NCBI GenBank assembly: GCA_050084985.1
Contig: JBITNC010000001.1
Span: forward strand, 161,262,001-161,326,000
Direction: 5' to 3'
Source: Nageia nagi
Taxonomy: Eukaryota; Pinophyta
Length of the DNA stretch: 64,000 nucleotides
The notes under the pieces were generated by a model that was not told where the DNA came from, ran no database searches, and saw only the letters and a list, made by a program, of their open reading frames with translations. This document shows positions 1-12,999 of the stretch, piece by piece; position 1 is the first letter of the stretch, and each line of letters starts with the position of its first letter. Made by a program: the position numbers and the translations under genes.

Positions 1-1140
1 GGATGAAGGGATTGTTGCAGGTAATGAGTGCATGTGTAAAAGATTAATGCACATTTTCAAAAGTTTGTTGCTTACCTACAAGGAATATTCCATTAATTGG
101 AATTCAAATTTTAACCTAGGATATTGGTAATAATTAACAAAAAAATTAAACTTATAAATAAGAAATGACACTTGTGTTTTCTTCATAATTAGACTTATTT
201 AGCAACTCCAAACTATTTGAGTTCATAACCCCACCCAATTTATTATTTGAAGGTAGATGCTAATGATTTGAAATAAAGTTTTGTAGATTTCTCAAAACTT
301 TTACAAAAGTATCAACATCTCTACCTTTACATGTAAATATGGTAAGATGGAACAATAGTTCTTTTCTTGGAAGTATTAGTCCCATTTCACCTATAAATAT
401 TGAAAAATTTTAGAGGGATAGGCATTCTCTTCCATTATTTCCAAGAATTTTGGTTAGAGTCCTATGAAGAAAGGGATTCTGTCCTCTTTAAGCTTAGGTA
501 CTTTTTTTCTTTTTTTCTAGATGTTTGGTCAAAATGTTTAGTTACCTTGAGAATGTATCATTTTTTATTTTTATTTTGAAGGAAAGGTTCATTTAATTTC
601 TTTTACTACCATAGTACAATATAAAGGCTTTTCTAGAATTCTTTGATATTTCATATGTAAGGCTTTATAAAAATTATTTTGATACATTGTAAAGCTTCTT
701 TTTTTGCATTTATTGTAGTCTACATTTATTGAAGTTTGTAAAACAAAAGGAGGTCCATGAAAATATTTTAATACTATTAAAGTACTTGGATAAGACCCTT
801 TTGAGTTGGTATATGACAGGTAAAGTCTTGGATCCTTTTCTAGTTGTAAAGTAAAAATAAAAAAGCATTAATTATTTGAATAATGTAAAAAGACATGTTT
901 AATTGTCATACAAGTTACTATACTATTTGAAAACTAAGAAATTTTACCTTTATTTCAACATTGTACTTCTATCTTCAATGTTATGTGACTAAAAGATTAT
1001 CAAATATTGAATAATTATTTAAAATGTGATAGAATATCTATTCTTGTTTAATGGATCCCCGAACTTCCATATCTGCATAGAATAAAAAGCAATGGAGTAT
1101 AATTACATTATGTAATTCTTGGGTACTACATAATTCTTCT
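1..1140. other. AT-rich stretch with no recognised gene
   Basis: I translated this by eye in likely frames and saw no conserved motif, LTR boundary or RNA gene. It contains poly-T and poly-A runs and is probably decayed repeat or intergenic DNA. Confidence 0.4.
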
Positions 1141-2460
1141 ACATTTGCTCTATTAACTCACTCACAAACATAACATTTGATTAGAAAAGATTCTTATTTT
1201 CTCTTCAATAAATCTTCTTACTATCTTCTAGAGCTATCATGGTGGTGCATCTAGGTTTCAAATTTTTAGTTTACTCCTTAGAAAGTGTCTTATGCGTAGT
1301 CTTCTCTCAACATAATTAATAAAAATGGGCACACTGTTAACTAATATTCATACCTCTTCATAATTCTCCTCTATGCATTTACATTTGGCATTCTATCTAA
1401 ACTTGTATATTCTTCTCCACACATGACTACTAGCATACTCCTTTCTTTTTCTTATACTAATGTTGGCAAATGTTATAGAGTTTGGCTTTTGCTTCTGAGT
1501 GTTGTGCTTTATCAGAAGACATAATTATTTCATGCATTTCCTACTAAAAAAATGATTATAGAAACTCTATTCTTAATAGGCATATTATTTAGCATCTAAT
1601 GTGCCTTCTCTATCACCCATGTTTTGTATACATGTACATCAGAATCTAGCATATGCTGGAGAGATGATACTAAAGGTTTCAATTCTTGGCACTGCACCTT
1701 ACCAAGAAGATCCTTTCTATGCTTCCTATGAATTCAGTGATCATTGTATTCCATGAAACAATATCTACATTTGATATATTTTCTTCTCCTTTCTACATAT
1801 ATGTTTAGTAGGATGCTCATGACTATAATATTTCATGAGAAACCTTTTTTATTTACTTTTTAATGGATCTATTTACCTTCTTTCAAATCTTCCATGGTGG
1901 CACATACCAAAAGAATACTAGAAAAGGTTTTTATATTTTAGTTTTAATTTTAGAAAGTCTTCCATGCTTTCATCATATTAATCTAGGGCATATCCAAATA
2001 TTTTTACACTTGATGGAATTATGTTTACATCACAACCCTTGCCAAATACTTTGTGTGCATTCTCTACACATTTACATTTCACTTACATGTCTCTAATGGT
2101 ATTTACACCCACTACATATATTTAAAACAAAATCATATGCATTTTATGATGATTATAGTTCTTGAAATGCTGTATGTATCACATTAATTCCAGAGCTTGT
2201 GTTTTCTTTTCCATACATAACGAATAGAGTAATCACAATCACAACATTTAATGAGAAACCAATTAACTATCCTTTGATGGATCTCTATACTTTGTCTTAT
2301 ATTTTTATAGATTCATGTGCATTGGAGGGATGCTACATACATGTATCTCAAAGTATTTAGACCCATTATATTTAAAAAAATTACAAATTTTGTGATCAAT
2401 GCAGGCCAAGAAATGTTGTCTACATAACGTGTCTTGGAAAATTATTCCTTAATATTGTCT
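1141..2460 (-). pseudogene. Pentatricopeptide-repeat (PPR) pseudogene
   Basis: The minus strand holds scattered but recognisable plant PLS-type PPR motifs. Near 2400 it reads NISWPALITKFVI, the usual 'SW-x-A-M-I' core of a PPR unit. Near 1740 it reads DIVSWNTMITEF. Between these is a degraded 'LFVMYGKENTSSG', which matches the 'ID-MYAKCG' part of a repeat. A segment near 1670 reads TFSIISPAYARF, like the 'TF-x-SVLPACA' part. PPR proteins bind single-stranded organellar RNA for editing, splicing or stability. Here the motifs lie in different frames with stops between them, so no protein can be made. It may be a decayed gene or a retro-copied fragment. The ends are approximate. Confidence 0.6.
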
Positions 2461-2479
2461 AATATATATATATATATGA

Positions 2480-2700
2480 TAATGGTAATGGTAGAGGATG
2501 AAATAATGATGGGAATTATGTAAATTATATATATTTCTATGAAGGTAATTTGAGTTTAAAATACCTAGATAAACTTTGTTGAACTAAAACTATTAGGTGT
2601 AAGGAATGTGGTAAGATTATTCATTAATGCTATCTTAGTTGAATGGATTTCCTTTTATAACATCATACTCAAAGGTTGAGGAAGAGAGGTGGCTTCCATG
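2480..2700 (+). pseudogene. Possible Ty1-copia gag zinc-knuckle scrap
   Basis: The plus strand reads CKECGKIIH, then a stop and CYLS, then MDFLL with a stop and HHTQRL. This resembles the C-terminal gag of plant copia elements, where a CX2CX4HX4C knuckle is followed by a DCYxRMDxxYQGRHPP segment. The third and fourth zinc ligands are in place, but stops interrupt the motif. Upstream is an N/G-rich stretch (NGNGRG), which fits. No protease follows, so at best this is a small fragment. Confidence 0.35.
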
Positions 2701-4259
2701 TGGCATAAAACCTCTTGATACCACTATGAAGATAATTCCCAATAGATGATGTGTTGATTTATTTGTAAGTAATTGTATGAATTAAAAATATGATGTACAT
2801 ATGCATTAAGGTCCAAAAGTTATGAGCTATCTTGATCCTCTTATGCTCAAGATCCACTCCTAGTACTTATAACCATTCATCCATGAAAACCTTAAATGTA
2901 CATGAAAAGAAGATTTACACGAGCAAGGATAAGGAGTTCTTCTACTACTAGAGATCAATGTATAAGGAATTTTTATTAATGTATTTGTTCTAATTGATAA
3001 AGGATGTAAAATTAAGAAGACTAGCAAAGAGAAAAGCAAAGCAATATGATGAAGGTCATGATTCTTGTATTATTTAGACTCATTTGGATGAGTATTGAAT
3101 TCATCCATGATTATTATTTAAGTCATTAGATGATAAAAAGCACATAGTATAGTGTTATAGAGATTTCAATACAAAGATGATTTTCTATGTACCAATGATA
3201 TAGGGATTTACTTCCAAATTTTATCACAAGAATATTTCAACTTCTCTTCTTGTAATAACTTTTGTCTTATCTATTATATGTATAGATTATGATTAAATAA
3301 GATACTTTATTAGATTAAATTATTTATTTTGTGCTTATTAATTATTGAAGAAATTGTTAACTTTGAGATTGAAAGATTTATAGTTAAAGAATGAAGTGGA
3401 AAACTAGGGCTAGAAAACATCATCAAAGTTACATGACCTCACTTGAAATTAAAGTAGGTTATGGTGTTTATTTTATTTTTACAAATTATAGAGATTGATT
3501 AACACAAATTATGGAATAGTCAAAATTCAAGTGATTGGAAAGGATCTTAAATTAGTCATACAGATCCAAATTAAGATTGAGGACCATATGGGAAATACTA
3601 GGTACCCTTTGGGATTATTGGGATTAAATGGGATGGTTTGGGCATACTATGGGAAATAATTTGGAATGCTTTGGATTGTATGGGATTGAAATCATAAGTT
3701 ATTTTGAATATTGATTTGCACTTAAACTAGCAATACTAAACCTTTAGAAAATTACAAGTACACCTTCTCAAGGTTAAGGATATGGTAAATAAGTCCAAAT
3801 AAAATAAAGGTACGATCATTAGGAGTATCCACTCACAAGTGAGGATAGGAATGCTTGATGAATTAACTCTTGTATTCAAAAAGAAATAATGAATAATAAA
3901 TAATATCAATAATGTATAAATATGTAAACCATGTGGGATATATGTCCCTAAATAGTAAACTTTGAGAAATCAACAAATCGATCAATGATAAAAAAATCTT
4001 AAATTTAAGGGTTTTAGAAGGTGAAAATTGGAGTAGAATTACAAATAATTTGAGGTGGATACATCTTTAAAGATAGATCCTAATTTACTTCATCTATTAT
4101 CAATGCATTCATTAAGGATATTAATATATTATACATAATCAAATGATGATAAATCATGTTGGTCACATTCGGGCAATTGTCTTTCATCATATTTTTGGCT
4201 TCCTTGTATTATCCTTCACACTAGATGATTCATCCTTCTCCTAGTTAACTATAATTGCT
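2701..4259. other. AT-rich stretch, no recognised gene
   Basis: No conserved motif was found in the frames I read. A G-rich patch at 3590-3690 repeats TGGGATT-like and TTTGGGAT-like words on the plus strand against a very AT-rich background. The rest appears to be decayed non-coding repeat. Confidence 0.35.
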
Positions 4260-5360
4260 TATCATAAAAAAATGAAAAAACCTAAAAATTATAAGATCTA
4301 AAAAATAAAAAATTGAAAAATTCTATAAACGAACAAAATTATATGTATATATACATACTTAAAAATTATATTTTTGAAGCATCTTATCTATTGAATGTAC
4401 TCCCCTATGTATCCATACCATATCACTCTTCATTTTGTTTTGTCCATTAATTCTATATCACAAAACTATTAAGTGTCAAACAAGATGATTCTAGTAAATT
4501 ACCAAGTTGTGTGTATGAATCATACATCCATCCACATATTATTCATATATATAATTGTATGTATAAATAAATTAGTTTATGAATATGATATTCATATTTG
4601 ATTTTATCAAAATATATTTTGTAAAGTTTTTGAAACTTAGGATTATAAAAAAACATAACTATGATACATCTTTAGGATATTATGAACTCAAACATATTTT
4701 CACATTTTAAAATCTCAAAATAATCAAAATCTAGATGTTCCTTGAGCATAATTTTGAGTGTTTATTCTCTTATTATTTTACTTCATCCCGAACCCAAGAG
4801 CTAGGATAGAGGGAAAGAGAATAGGAAAAAAGAAAATGGAAAAAATGAAAATGTCTATATAGATAGAAAAAAGATTCAAAAGAGATTTTAAAAAAAATTA
4901 TGAATATAAATGTAGAATTCTTGGGTTAGTATAGTATCCTCTATCAGGGCTATGGATGCTTAACTGGAAATAGAGCAAGGCTATAATGGGATCTATGGGT
5001 TAGTCTTCACTAGGGCTATGGACACTCATTTGGCAATGAGGTATACCTTATGAAGTGGTGACATGTCCAGTCCCTATGATGGACCATTGTATGCTTATAT
5101 GGATGAATCAACTTACATATTTTATGCTCTTGAAACATTAAAATTTGTGAGCATAAAGAGAAAGGAATACATATCATTGTACACATGTGAGTTCATAGTA
5201 AACTTATGTGTATTATAACCTTATTTTATATCATCTCAATAGATAAAACTAAACAAAAGTTTATTTGATGAAGTTAATATTGAATATCATTTTATTACAC
5301 TTCTGTATTATATTATCCATTCATTCCACTAACAATATATACATTATTATTATAATCTTG
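4260..5360 (+). repeat. Remnant related to the 3' non-coding part of the Tat element
   Basis: This stretch aligns by eye with 41690-42330 inside the Tat element. Shared landmarks, in the same order, are a GAAGCATCTT / CAAGCATCTT start, an 'ATATTATGAACTCAAACA' versus 'ATATCACAAACTCAAACA' block, a 'TTATTTTACTTCATCCC' versus 'TTATTTTGCTTCATCCC' block, 'TATGGATGC..CTGG', 'ACATGTCCA', and a final 'TTTTATATCATCTC' block. The Tat copy lies between its extra sense ORF and its antisense PMD ORF. This is therefore probably the tail of another, older member of that family, in plus orientation. Confidence 0.5.
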
Positions 5361-5529
5361 GTGAGTTACTAGTATGTTATATTTTACATCTATATAGTTA
5401 TGTCATTCATTCATTTATCCATTTTTCATGACTATAAATTAACAACTTCATACATTCACACATCCTCATATTCCCTACATCCACCTTTATGGGATGTTAA
5501 ATTCAATATGCTTCCACATCCTTTGAGAA

Positions 5530-5880
5530 AAAGAGCAATTACTTGCTCTTCTCATCAATATGGGAGTCAATATTACTATTGTTAAAACCTCTTACTTCTA
5601 CCCTTATCTAAAAGTTTAAGCAAAAAATTGCTCCTAGTAAACTTATAGAAGTCAACCTTAGAACATTTTAAAATTTTATAGCTTCTATTATTCTTGGGAT
5701 CAAGAATAAGAAATTATTCTTCCCATGAGATTGGAAGTCAATTTTCTCTCCTTACTACATTTCATTCACATCCTTAGAACATTGTGAAATTTTATAACTT
5801 CCATTATTGTTTGGGATTGAGAGCATGCAATTGCTCTTCCCTTTGAATTAGAAGTCAATGTTCTTTATCCCATTACAATC
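5530..5880 (+). repeat. Diverged direct repeats, about 120-180 bp apart
   Basis: Three diverged units share the order 'GCAATTxxTTGCTCTTC / AAATTATTCTTCCC / GCAATTGCTCTTCC' followed by 'GGAAGTCAATxTT'. Two also share 'CCTTAGAACATT..AAATTTTATA'. Copies sit near 5537, 5710 and 5832. This looks like an old local tandem duplication. No coding function was seen. Confidence 0.45.
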
Positions 5881-6229
5881 ATTACCATCAAGCCACAAAC
5901 TAATTTGTTTTACCATATCCCATATCCCTTATATATAAAATACTTTAAATAACCAAGTTTGGTAAATGATGCAATCTAATAATGTAATTTTATTTTTATC
6001 ATAAGAATTAAAAAATATGCAAAAAATATAAAATTTAATATTCTTATCCAACAAAAAATAAATAACAATCCCATCATGCATCCTTGATGGGGGGAAATCA
6101 ACATCCTTTCTTTGATCATGACTCCTTGATGAAGCATCATTAATATTAAATACTCAAAATCTAAAATCCATAAAATACATTTGAAAAAAATAAAATTTGT
6201 ATTATAACCATCATGTTATGTTTTTTTTT

Positions 6230-7970
6230 TGAAAAGATCAATCAAAATAATTGTTCAATTTTTAGAGATGCCACAACACTGCTATGTGGCATGTCGAAGT
6301 AAGCCCACTAACTAGCAAAAATGGTTCTAAATGTATTAAAAATATACAATCATAAATCTTACTCCTAGTTAAAATTTGAACAATTAATATCATGAATAGT
6401 ATTAATTAACTTATAAATTTCATTACTTTAATTATTATATTTTTCCAATATCCTCATTATTATGTTCTAAATATTATTTTTTGTTGCCTCCACCATCTAT
6501 AGAGATGTTACATCATCGCTATAGGACATATTGATGTAAGCCCATAACCAAGTAGTAATCATGGTTTTAAGTCTGTTAAGAATGAGTAACAAAGATAATA
6601 ATATGCATTTTTATCATCTATCATTGTGTCAACTTTTTTCATCATCTTTGTAAATAAATTTAATTTTTCCTCATCATATCAATGATTGAGGAGGAATATT
6701 ATTACTTAAGCTTTATACAAATTAATAATTTTTGATATTGAATAGATATTTTTCCAATGATCTTTGCAAAAGACTAATCAATAGTCAAAAATAAAAAATC
6801 AAATCCTTATTCATCTTAAGAGGATCCATAATGCTAAGACCAACATCATGCTTGAAGTAAAACTGCAATTAGACAACACAAACATGATTGCAACTCTTTT
6901 AAGATGTACCTCAACTAAGTGCAAAATATTATCAATTACAAAATTAGAAGTTATATATCTATTCATGAATTGGGGCAATTATGATTGTCTATAACATAAA
7001 AAAGGAAAATAATTTTCAACATCAATAATACCATGAGAATCAAATACTTGTATATACTTAATATTCATAAAAAATACACATGATTGTTAATCATTTTGAC
7101 ATCCAACTTGGGTTGTCTCTTTTTTTTGCCTAAATATTTGAAGGAGAATACATTTGAGTTTCTTAATATAAAAAAACTAATCATGAAAATGCATGATTCT
7201 AATGACTTTTGCAAAAGATTATCATGAAACCCATTATGATGGGATAGAGAGTAGAATAATCAAAATCAATTGTATATGTAAAACAATCTTCTTATCACAT
7301 ACTAACTTCAAAATTGTATATGGATATGAACTAGAGTATTTTCATATACCTACCTCATAATAGCACATAGTACAAAGATAAACACAAGTGTAATCTTGAT
7401 GTACAATCTTATTATTTTTAAAATCTATCGATTGAAAATGCTTGAAGTCCATATTCGATCATGATTAGGGTAACTACAATTTTCTATGAATCCAAAATCA
7501 AATATCTTGTATTCACCTTTAAGCATTGATATCATAAGGTAAATTCATCTAAGAGGTTAGCCAAATTAAATTCATCAGATCTTGAGTAATGTGATTTGCT
7601 TATTTTCTTGTAAAATATCATCTTGAGATCCCATTTTTTGGGATAATAGAAAATATTTAAATTTGAACATATATACCTAAAAATGCTTCCTATCACCTAC
7701 TTGCCTCAACATAATGACATATGTAGACATACACAAGCATAACTTTAGGATTTATCCTACATGATTACAACAAAAAAACATAAATCATACTTATTTATGG
7801 TTATGATAACTAATTTTGACAATATCCTTTAATAAAGTTATATAATAGCCTCATTATAAAATCAAAACGATTGCTCAAATCTTGTAAGATGCCATAACAT
7901 CTCTAAGACCATGATCAAACTAGCGAAGATAGGTTCCAAGTCTCTAAAGATGTACAATCACAAAAATAAA
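6230..7970 (+). repeat. Region with three diverged copies of a short element
   Basis: The same block recurs near 6270, 6505 and 7886. It has 'GATGxxACAxCAxxGCTATxxGxCAT' then 'GTAAGCCCAxxAxCxAG' then 'ATGGTTxxAAGTxTxTxAA' and an 'AATCACAA/AACAAAGATAA' ending. The third copy is the most diverged. Between copies the sequence is AT-rich with no motif that I recognise. These could be decayed tandem or dispersed repeats inside a larger unidentified element. Confidence 0.4.
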
Positions 7971-8221
7971 ATTATAAGACCCCTTCTAACCCATGTGTTC
8001 CTATAACATATTGTTAATACCAATATATATATAAAATTCAAATCCCTACCTCTAGCACTTTATATGCTCTCTATGAGTTAAAAAAAAACATCAAAAATCA
8101 TCAAAAAACCCAAAATGAAAAAAGTGTATTTGAGCTTTCCATTTTAGTGCTCTCATACATATATTATTTATTATTATTTTTTCTTTTCAAAATTATGGAG
8201 AACTTAAAAAAAATGAAAAAT

Positions 8222-8565
8222 GAAAAAATGAGTTCTTAAAGCTCTTCCTTGCATAAATCTAGCTTAATACCATGATAAAAGTGTAAAACACTTAAAATGC
8301 TCATTCTCAAACATTTGAGTGAAATAACTATGCTCAGGGTCCCTTATGAGATAACATCAGGAAAATTATATTTCATACCTCATAAAAAAAATAAAAAAAT
8401 GAAAAAATGAGTTCTTAAAGCTCTTTCTTGCGAAATCTAGCTTAATACCATGATAAAAGTGTAAAACACTTAAAATGCTTATACTCAAAAATTTGAATGA
8501 AATACTTGTTCTTAGGGTCCCTTATGAGATAACATTAGGAAAATTATCTTTTTTACCTCACACAA
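8222..8565 (+). repeat. Two-copy tandem repeat, period 179 bp
   Basis: Copy one starts GAAAAAATGAGTTCTTAAAG at 8222 and copy two starts with the same 20 bases at 8401. Both continue through 'CTAGCTTAATACCATGATAA', 'GTGTAAAACACTTAAAATGC' and 'GGTCCCTTATGAGATAACAT'. Differences are scattered single bases and small indels, so the duplication is fairly recent relative to its surroundings. The second copy runs directly into an AAT microsatellite. Confidence 0.85.

Positions 8566-8613
<48 letters not shown>
8566..8613. repeat. (AAT)n microsatellite, about 16 units
   Basis: An uninterrupted AAT run directly follows the 179-bp tandem repeat. Confidence 0.95.
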
Positions 8614-8619
8614 TAATAT

Positions 8620-9169
8620 ATTTATAAAACCCTAAAAACTAAAAAATGTGTCAAAGACAAAATGGAAGCAAGTTTTTCTCTTATTGAATTAGTCTAATCC
8701 AAAGGTTTTGAAAAGACACAAAACTCTTAAGTAACTTTGAATTTGAAAAATGATTCTTCTTTTAATAGAAAAAAGAATAGGTCTAGATATGATTAAAATT
8801 ACTGGATGAACTTTTGTGCAAGATCATCAAGTAACCTATCTATTGGGACATAGGTAAAATGATAAAAGATTTGTATTCACAAGGGAGCTTCTTTATCACA
8901 TGCTAGCTATGGCATACGTCTAATGGCTAATACTCTATCCATATCTAGCCAACACAATACAATCATATAGTGATAATTGTCTAAGTTATGCCTTGCACTA
9001 CAACCCTTATTACTTTCAAAATGTGTCAAATGAAAAAGAATAAAAAATAGATATAGTCATAATAAAATCACTCAAATTTAGCTTATTTATAGAGAATAAG
9101 TTAATTCAAAATCTTGACCCAAGGTTAGGAACATAATTCTAGAACTTGACTACACCCCCTTTCAAATAG
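8620..9169. other. AT-rich stretch, no recognised gene
   Basis: No coding motif, LTR boundary or structured RNA was recognised here. Confidence 0.35.
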
Positions 9170-10130
9170 GTAAATTTTTTGAATTATCTCCCTCTTTTAA
9201 CAATAGATAATTCAAAATGGGGCAAAATTTAGACATTAAAAAATGTACTTTTCAAATATAACACATAAAATCAATCATGATTCTTATCATAAGGGTCAAC
9301 TATCAAATACAAAATCATGGAACAATCATTAATTAGCTTAAAATTGATATCTAATACTATTAAAAAGATGTTTTAGAAATCATTAAAAGGAGATACTTAA
9401 ATCTTATTCTTTTATTAATTTTATTACATTATATTGATTCAATCCTCACCCTCTTTCCAACACTTCAAATGGTGAAGAAAATGAATCTATAGTTTGTGAG
9501 TTATGGCCTTTTGAAAATCAGGTATAAAAACCCTAATTTAAGCCTAGTCACTGACAATTTTATCTAATCGTTAATAATCGAGTCCAATAATCAACACCTA
9601 ATACCCAACCAATGGTGATCCTAAAACACATAAACTCAATCTAAAAATGGAAATAATTGAAGTTTCTAGGAAATAAATCAAAGGATGACTAATATCTTAT
9701 CATCCCATGCCTTCTCACTTCAGATTAGGATCATGATAAGGTTGGATATGCATTTCCATCTAGATTGTTACTCCAAGAATGGCAAATTTGGTAGTTTTCA
9801 AGATCTACAAATAAGCCTTTAATAGTGAATAATAAGGACAAAGATTGAATATAACCTTATGCTATTGAATTACATCTAGAGTTTGGAGTATATTGCATTT
9901 ACTAAGCTATTTACATATATGATTATTTATGTTTATTTGGTTTGATTTCATAGCATGAACATGTATGTTTTGATGTATTTTTTATTTATTTATGTGCAAG
10001 ATTTATAGGAATAATAAATAATTTAAGCAAAGAAGAGCCAAAAAATCAATAAAAAAGAAATAATCAACATTATTCTTTTTCTTCTATAGGTTTCACATAG
10101 CATTACTTGGAGCTTGTAGACATCAGTAAA
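9170..10130 (+). repeat. Possible decayed LTR related to the Tat LTR
   Basis: Two weak similarities to the Tat LTR (29321-30205) occur in the right order. A TTTAGACATTAAAAAATG near 9222 resembles the LTR start TGTAGACATCAAAATATG. Near 9959, ACATGTATGTTTTGATGT followed by ATGTGCAAGATTTATAGG matches ACATGTATGTTTTAATGT followed by ATGTGTAGGATTCATAGG. No target duplication or clear end was found. It may be the 3' LTR belonging to the Tat-like tail at 4260-5360, but that link is inference. Confidence 0.3.
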
Positions 10131-10272
10131 GAAGGCCTTGAAGAGGCCCATATAATCTATTATATTAAAGTGCTTGATGCAAGGAAAAACTTGTAATCAA
10201 AATTGAGGTTTACTCATCAATAATAGAGAATGGTGTTGATTGTTATATCTCTCATCTTGTATGCATGTAGGG

Positions 10273-12332
10273 TTATTTTTGAGTAAACACATCCTCCTCT
10301 AGGTGGTAGCATTGCATTTTCAAGAAAAAAAGAGATTGTAAAAGCTCATTCAAATTCTCTAAGATGTCAATCTCTAAGAATTTATATATTCCAATACCTA
10401 CCTTTTGTGGATCAATGTTGTTGATAGGTGTTGGTGCATCTTCCTCACTTTCAACCAAATCATAAGGAATCCAAAATCTCTTAGCTTCTTGACATACATC
10501 TATAGGATTGTCTTCTGCATGAATAGTAATATGATTGCCTTTATGAATAAATTTAATTGATCAATGCAATATGGAATTAATAACCCTAATCTTATGGATC
10601 CATGGTCTACCATGAAATAAGTTATATGGTAATTTTACTTGAAAAACATAAATTTTTTGATGAATAGTTTTCCACTTACTTTAATAGGCATAGACACATA
10701 TCCAATGCATTCCTTTTCAGTATTATCAAACCATTTTATGCTAATAATATTTCTTGTCAATTTTGCATAGATGGAAGGAAACTACTTTTGCAATAATTCA
10801 ACAAAACATACATTAACATTTGAAGTAGTGTCAATTGAATCTTTCTTAATAGGAACACCATCAATGTTGACACAAATATATAATCCTAAATTCTTCTCAA
10901 TAACATATTTACTAAGTAATTCACTCTCTTAGAAGAAAAAAATGTTATAGTCTAAATTAGTTTCAAGATTAGCTACTAATTCAACAAATTTAGAAACAAG
11001 AATATCTACATCAGCTATAATTTTTTTAAGTGCATCAAATAAAATATTTCTAGGATCAATTGATAATTGTAAAATTTCAAAAAATACTTATCTTGGCATG
11101 AGTTACCTTTATTTTCTCAAGAATTTATTGTGTAACAAAATTATGAGGGACCTTTGTTCATTATGCTTTGGTCAAATTTATGCTCCCTTTAGATCTTTCT
11201 CTCCTATTGACATTATACAGTTCTTGGTTGAAGATGATATTTGCTATGAGGGGTTTGAATTTCTTTGAATCAATTGCATGTGACTCATATTGTATCTTAC
11301 CATCATCCAACAATTGTCATAATTATTTCCTTAATATCATGCATGCATTTGTTATGTGACCTTTAACCTTGTGATATTTGTAAAATTTTGCTTCATTTTA
11401 CAAACTAAGTTTATCATCATGAGGAACTAGCTCTTATTTCAGATCAGGTATGATTAACCCATTTTGTAAGCAATCCTTGAACATGGTAGGAGCTAAAGGT
11501 AACCTATTATTCTTCTTGAAATTTTTATTTACTTGACTCTTTTGTTATTCTTTAGATGGGGGTTCTTTTATGTCATGTACATCTTAATCTTCCTTTTTCT
11601 GATGTCTACTTCCCTTAGTTTTCTTTTTAGGGTTTCCATATTTCAATTTAGTGACATAAACTAAGCACTTTTTTTTTGGGTAAGCCTATGCATAATTTTT
11701 GTAAAAGGTAGTATCATATAATCCAAGTCTATGAACTTTAATTTACGATGGATATTATGGACAAACATGGATATGACACGGGTCTCGAATAAGGATTCAA
11801 AAATATATCATGCTTTATATTTTTTGGAATCTTTGGGAAAATTTGTCAAATCTCTAATTTGGACCTTGGATAGTACAAAATAAATATGAAGCTATCATTT
11901 TTCTAGGAGCTTGCTATTTGAAATGGACATAAAAATTTTAGATAAGTTTTGCATAGTAATTAATGGATTTAGTAGGTAAAGAGAAGTACCAAATAAGTGC
12001 ATCACCTCTGAATATAGTAGAGAAGTATTTAGCTATTAAGTTATCATTCACCCTAAATTTCAATTTTAACTTTATTTTAAAAGCCTTGATATGATCCATA
12101 GGATCTACCTCACCATTATATGTATCAAAATAGGTTCCACTTAAAAATTGGGTGGCCTAGTATTGTGAATCTCATCACATAATAGTTTGAATGCATAGAC
12201 ATGGGTGGAGCACCTCTAATGGATTAATTGTTATCCCCAATGTTAGAGGCTTCACTTCTCTCTTCATTTTCATATACTATCTTCTTTAGGTTAGCTTTGG
12301 TTACCTCATCAAATCTATTGACCATGATAAGA
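10273..12332 (-). pseudogene. Ty3-gypsy gag-protease remnant (element C)
   Basis: Read on the minus strand, the region starts near 12332 with MVNRFDEVTKANLKK. Near 12115 it has gag core sequence (YNGEVDPMDHIKAFKIKLKL), followed by 'LIWYFSLPTKSI', the usual major-homology-type gag segment. A decayed zinc knuckle lies near 11341-11392 (YKYHKVKGHITNAC, first Cys replaced by Tyr). Near 10520-10620 comes HGRPWIHKIRVINS and a 'KFIHKGNHITIHAE' stretch, the block that follows the retropepsin domain in Tat/Athila-type elements. The reading stops at 10273. Stops and frameshifts are frequent, and reverse transcriptase and integrase are absent on the left. The LTR to its right is related to that of element P. 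Confidence 0.75.
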
Positions 12333-12458
12333 AACTCAATAGGTTTTATTTATAAAATACTTGAAATAAAAAGATTATTTCTATTTAGAAACCCTAGGGT
12401 TTTTTGTGTAACTAGTGAAGGATAAAGTAATATATCAAAAATAAATCAAGTTCATAAA

Positions 12459-12990
12459 TTATTATAACCAAAATAATAATAATTAGGGTTATTTATAAAA
12501 TATTAAATTTACTAATTAATAATGACATAACAAGAAATTAATGACATGAAAGATGACAATAACCTAATCGAACTTGACCTATCAACACTAGATTTATGAA
12601 ATATGCAAACCTATACTTTAATTGTGACTATGATCAAAGGTGATATCTAATCAAAAGAGGACTAATGACTATCTTGTTTGAAAGATAGAGCCACAAATTT
12701 GACCTCAACCTAGTGTTGATGCTAGAAACCCATTAGCATCACCTAGTTACCATTCCATAATACCTTCCCTTTATCTTGATATCATCATCCCACTTTAGAT
12801 GCATAGAATCTCACTCATTAATGGATGAAAGATCACAAGAATATAGTACTTAGAGTATAACAAAATCTAGAAATGATAGGTTACCTTAAGAAATATTGAT
12901 CAAGAATGATACAAGTATATTACCACCTATCAAGGATTCAAGATTATATCATATCTTTAACCATGCATAACCCCAACACCTTTATAGGAA
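12459..12990 (-). repeat. Partial LTR of element C
   Basis: This aligns with the two LTRs of element P. The shared block 'ATAATAATAATTAGGGTTATTTATA' lies near 12472, and similarity continues through 'GACCTCAACC' and 'ACCTTTATAGGAAAT'. It breaks off near 12990, just past the minus-strand TATA-like CTATAAAGG. The U3 part is therefore missing. Similarity to P also extends left into the leader (a 'CCCTAGGG/CCCTAAGG' block and 'TAGTGAAGGATA'), which supports one LTR family for C and P. Confidence 0.65.
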
Positions 12991-12999
12991 ATAATGAAT

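Noticed and set aside
1863-2096. A 77-codon plus-strand open frame
   Set aside because: It is the complement of the PPR pseudogene on the minus strand and has no motif of its own.
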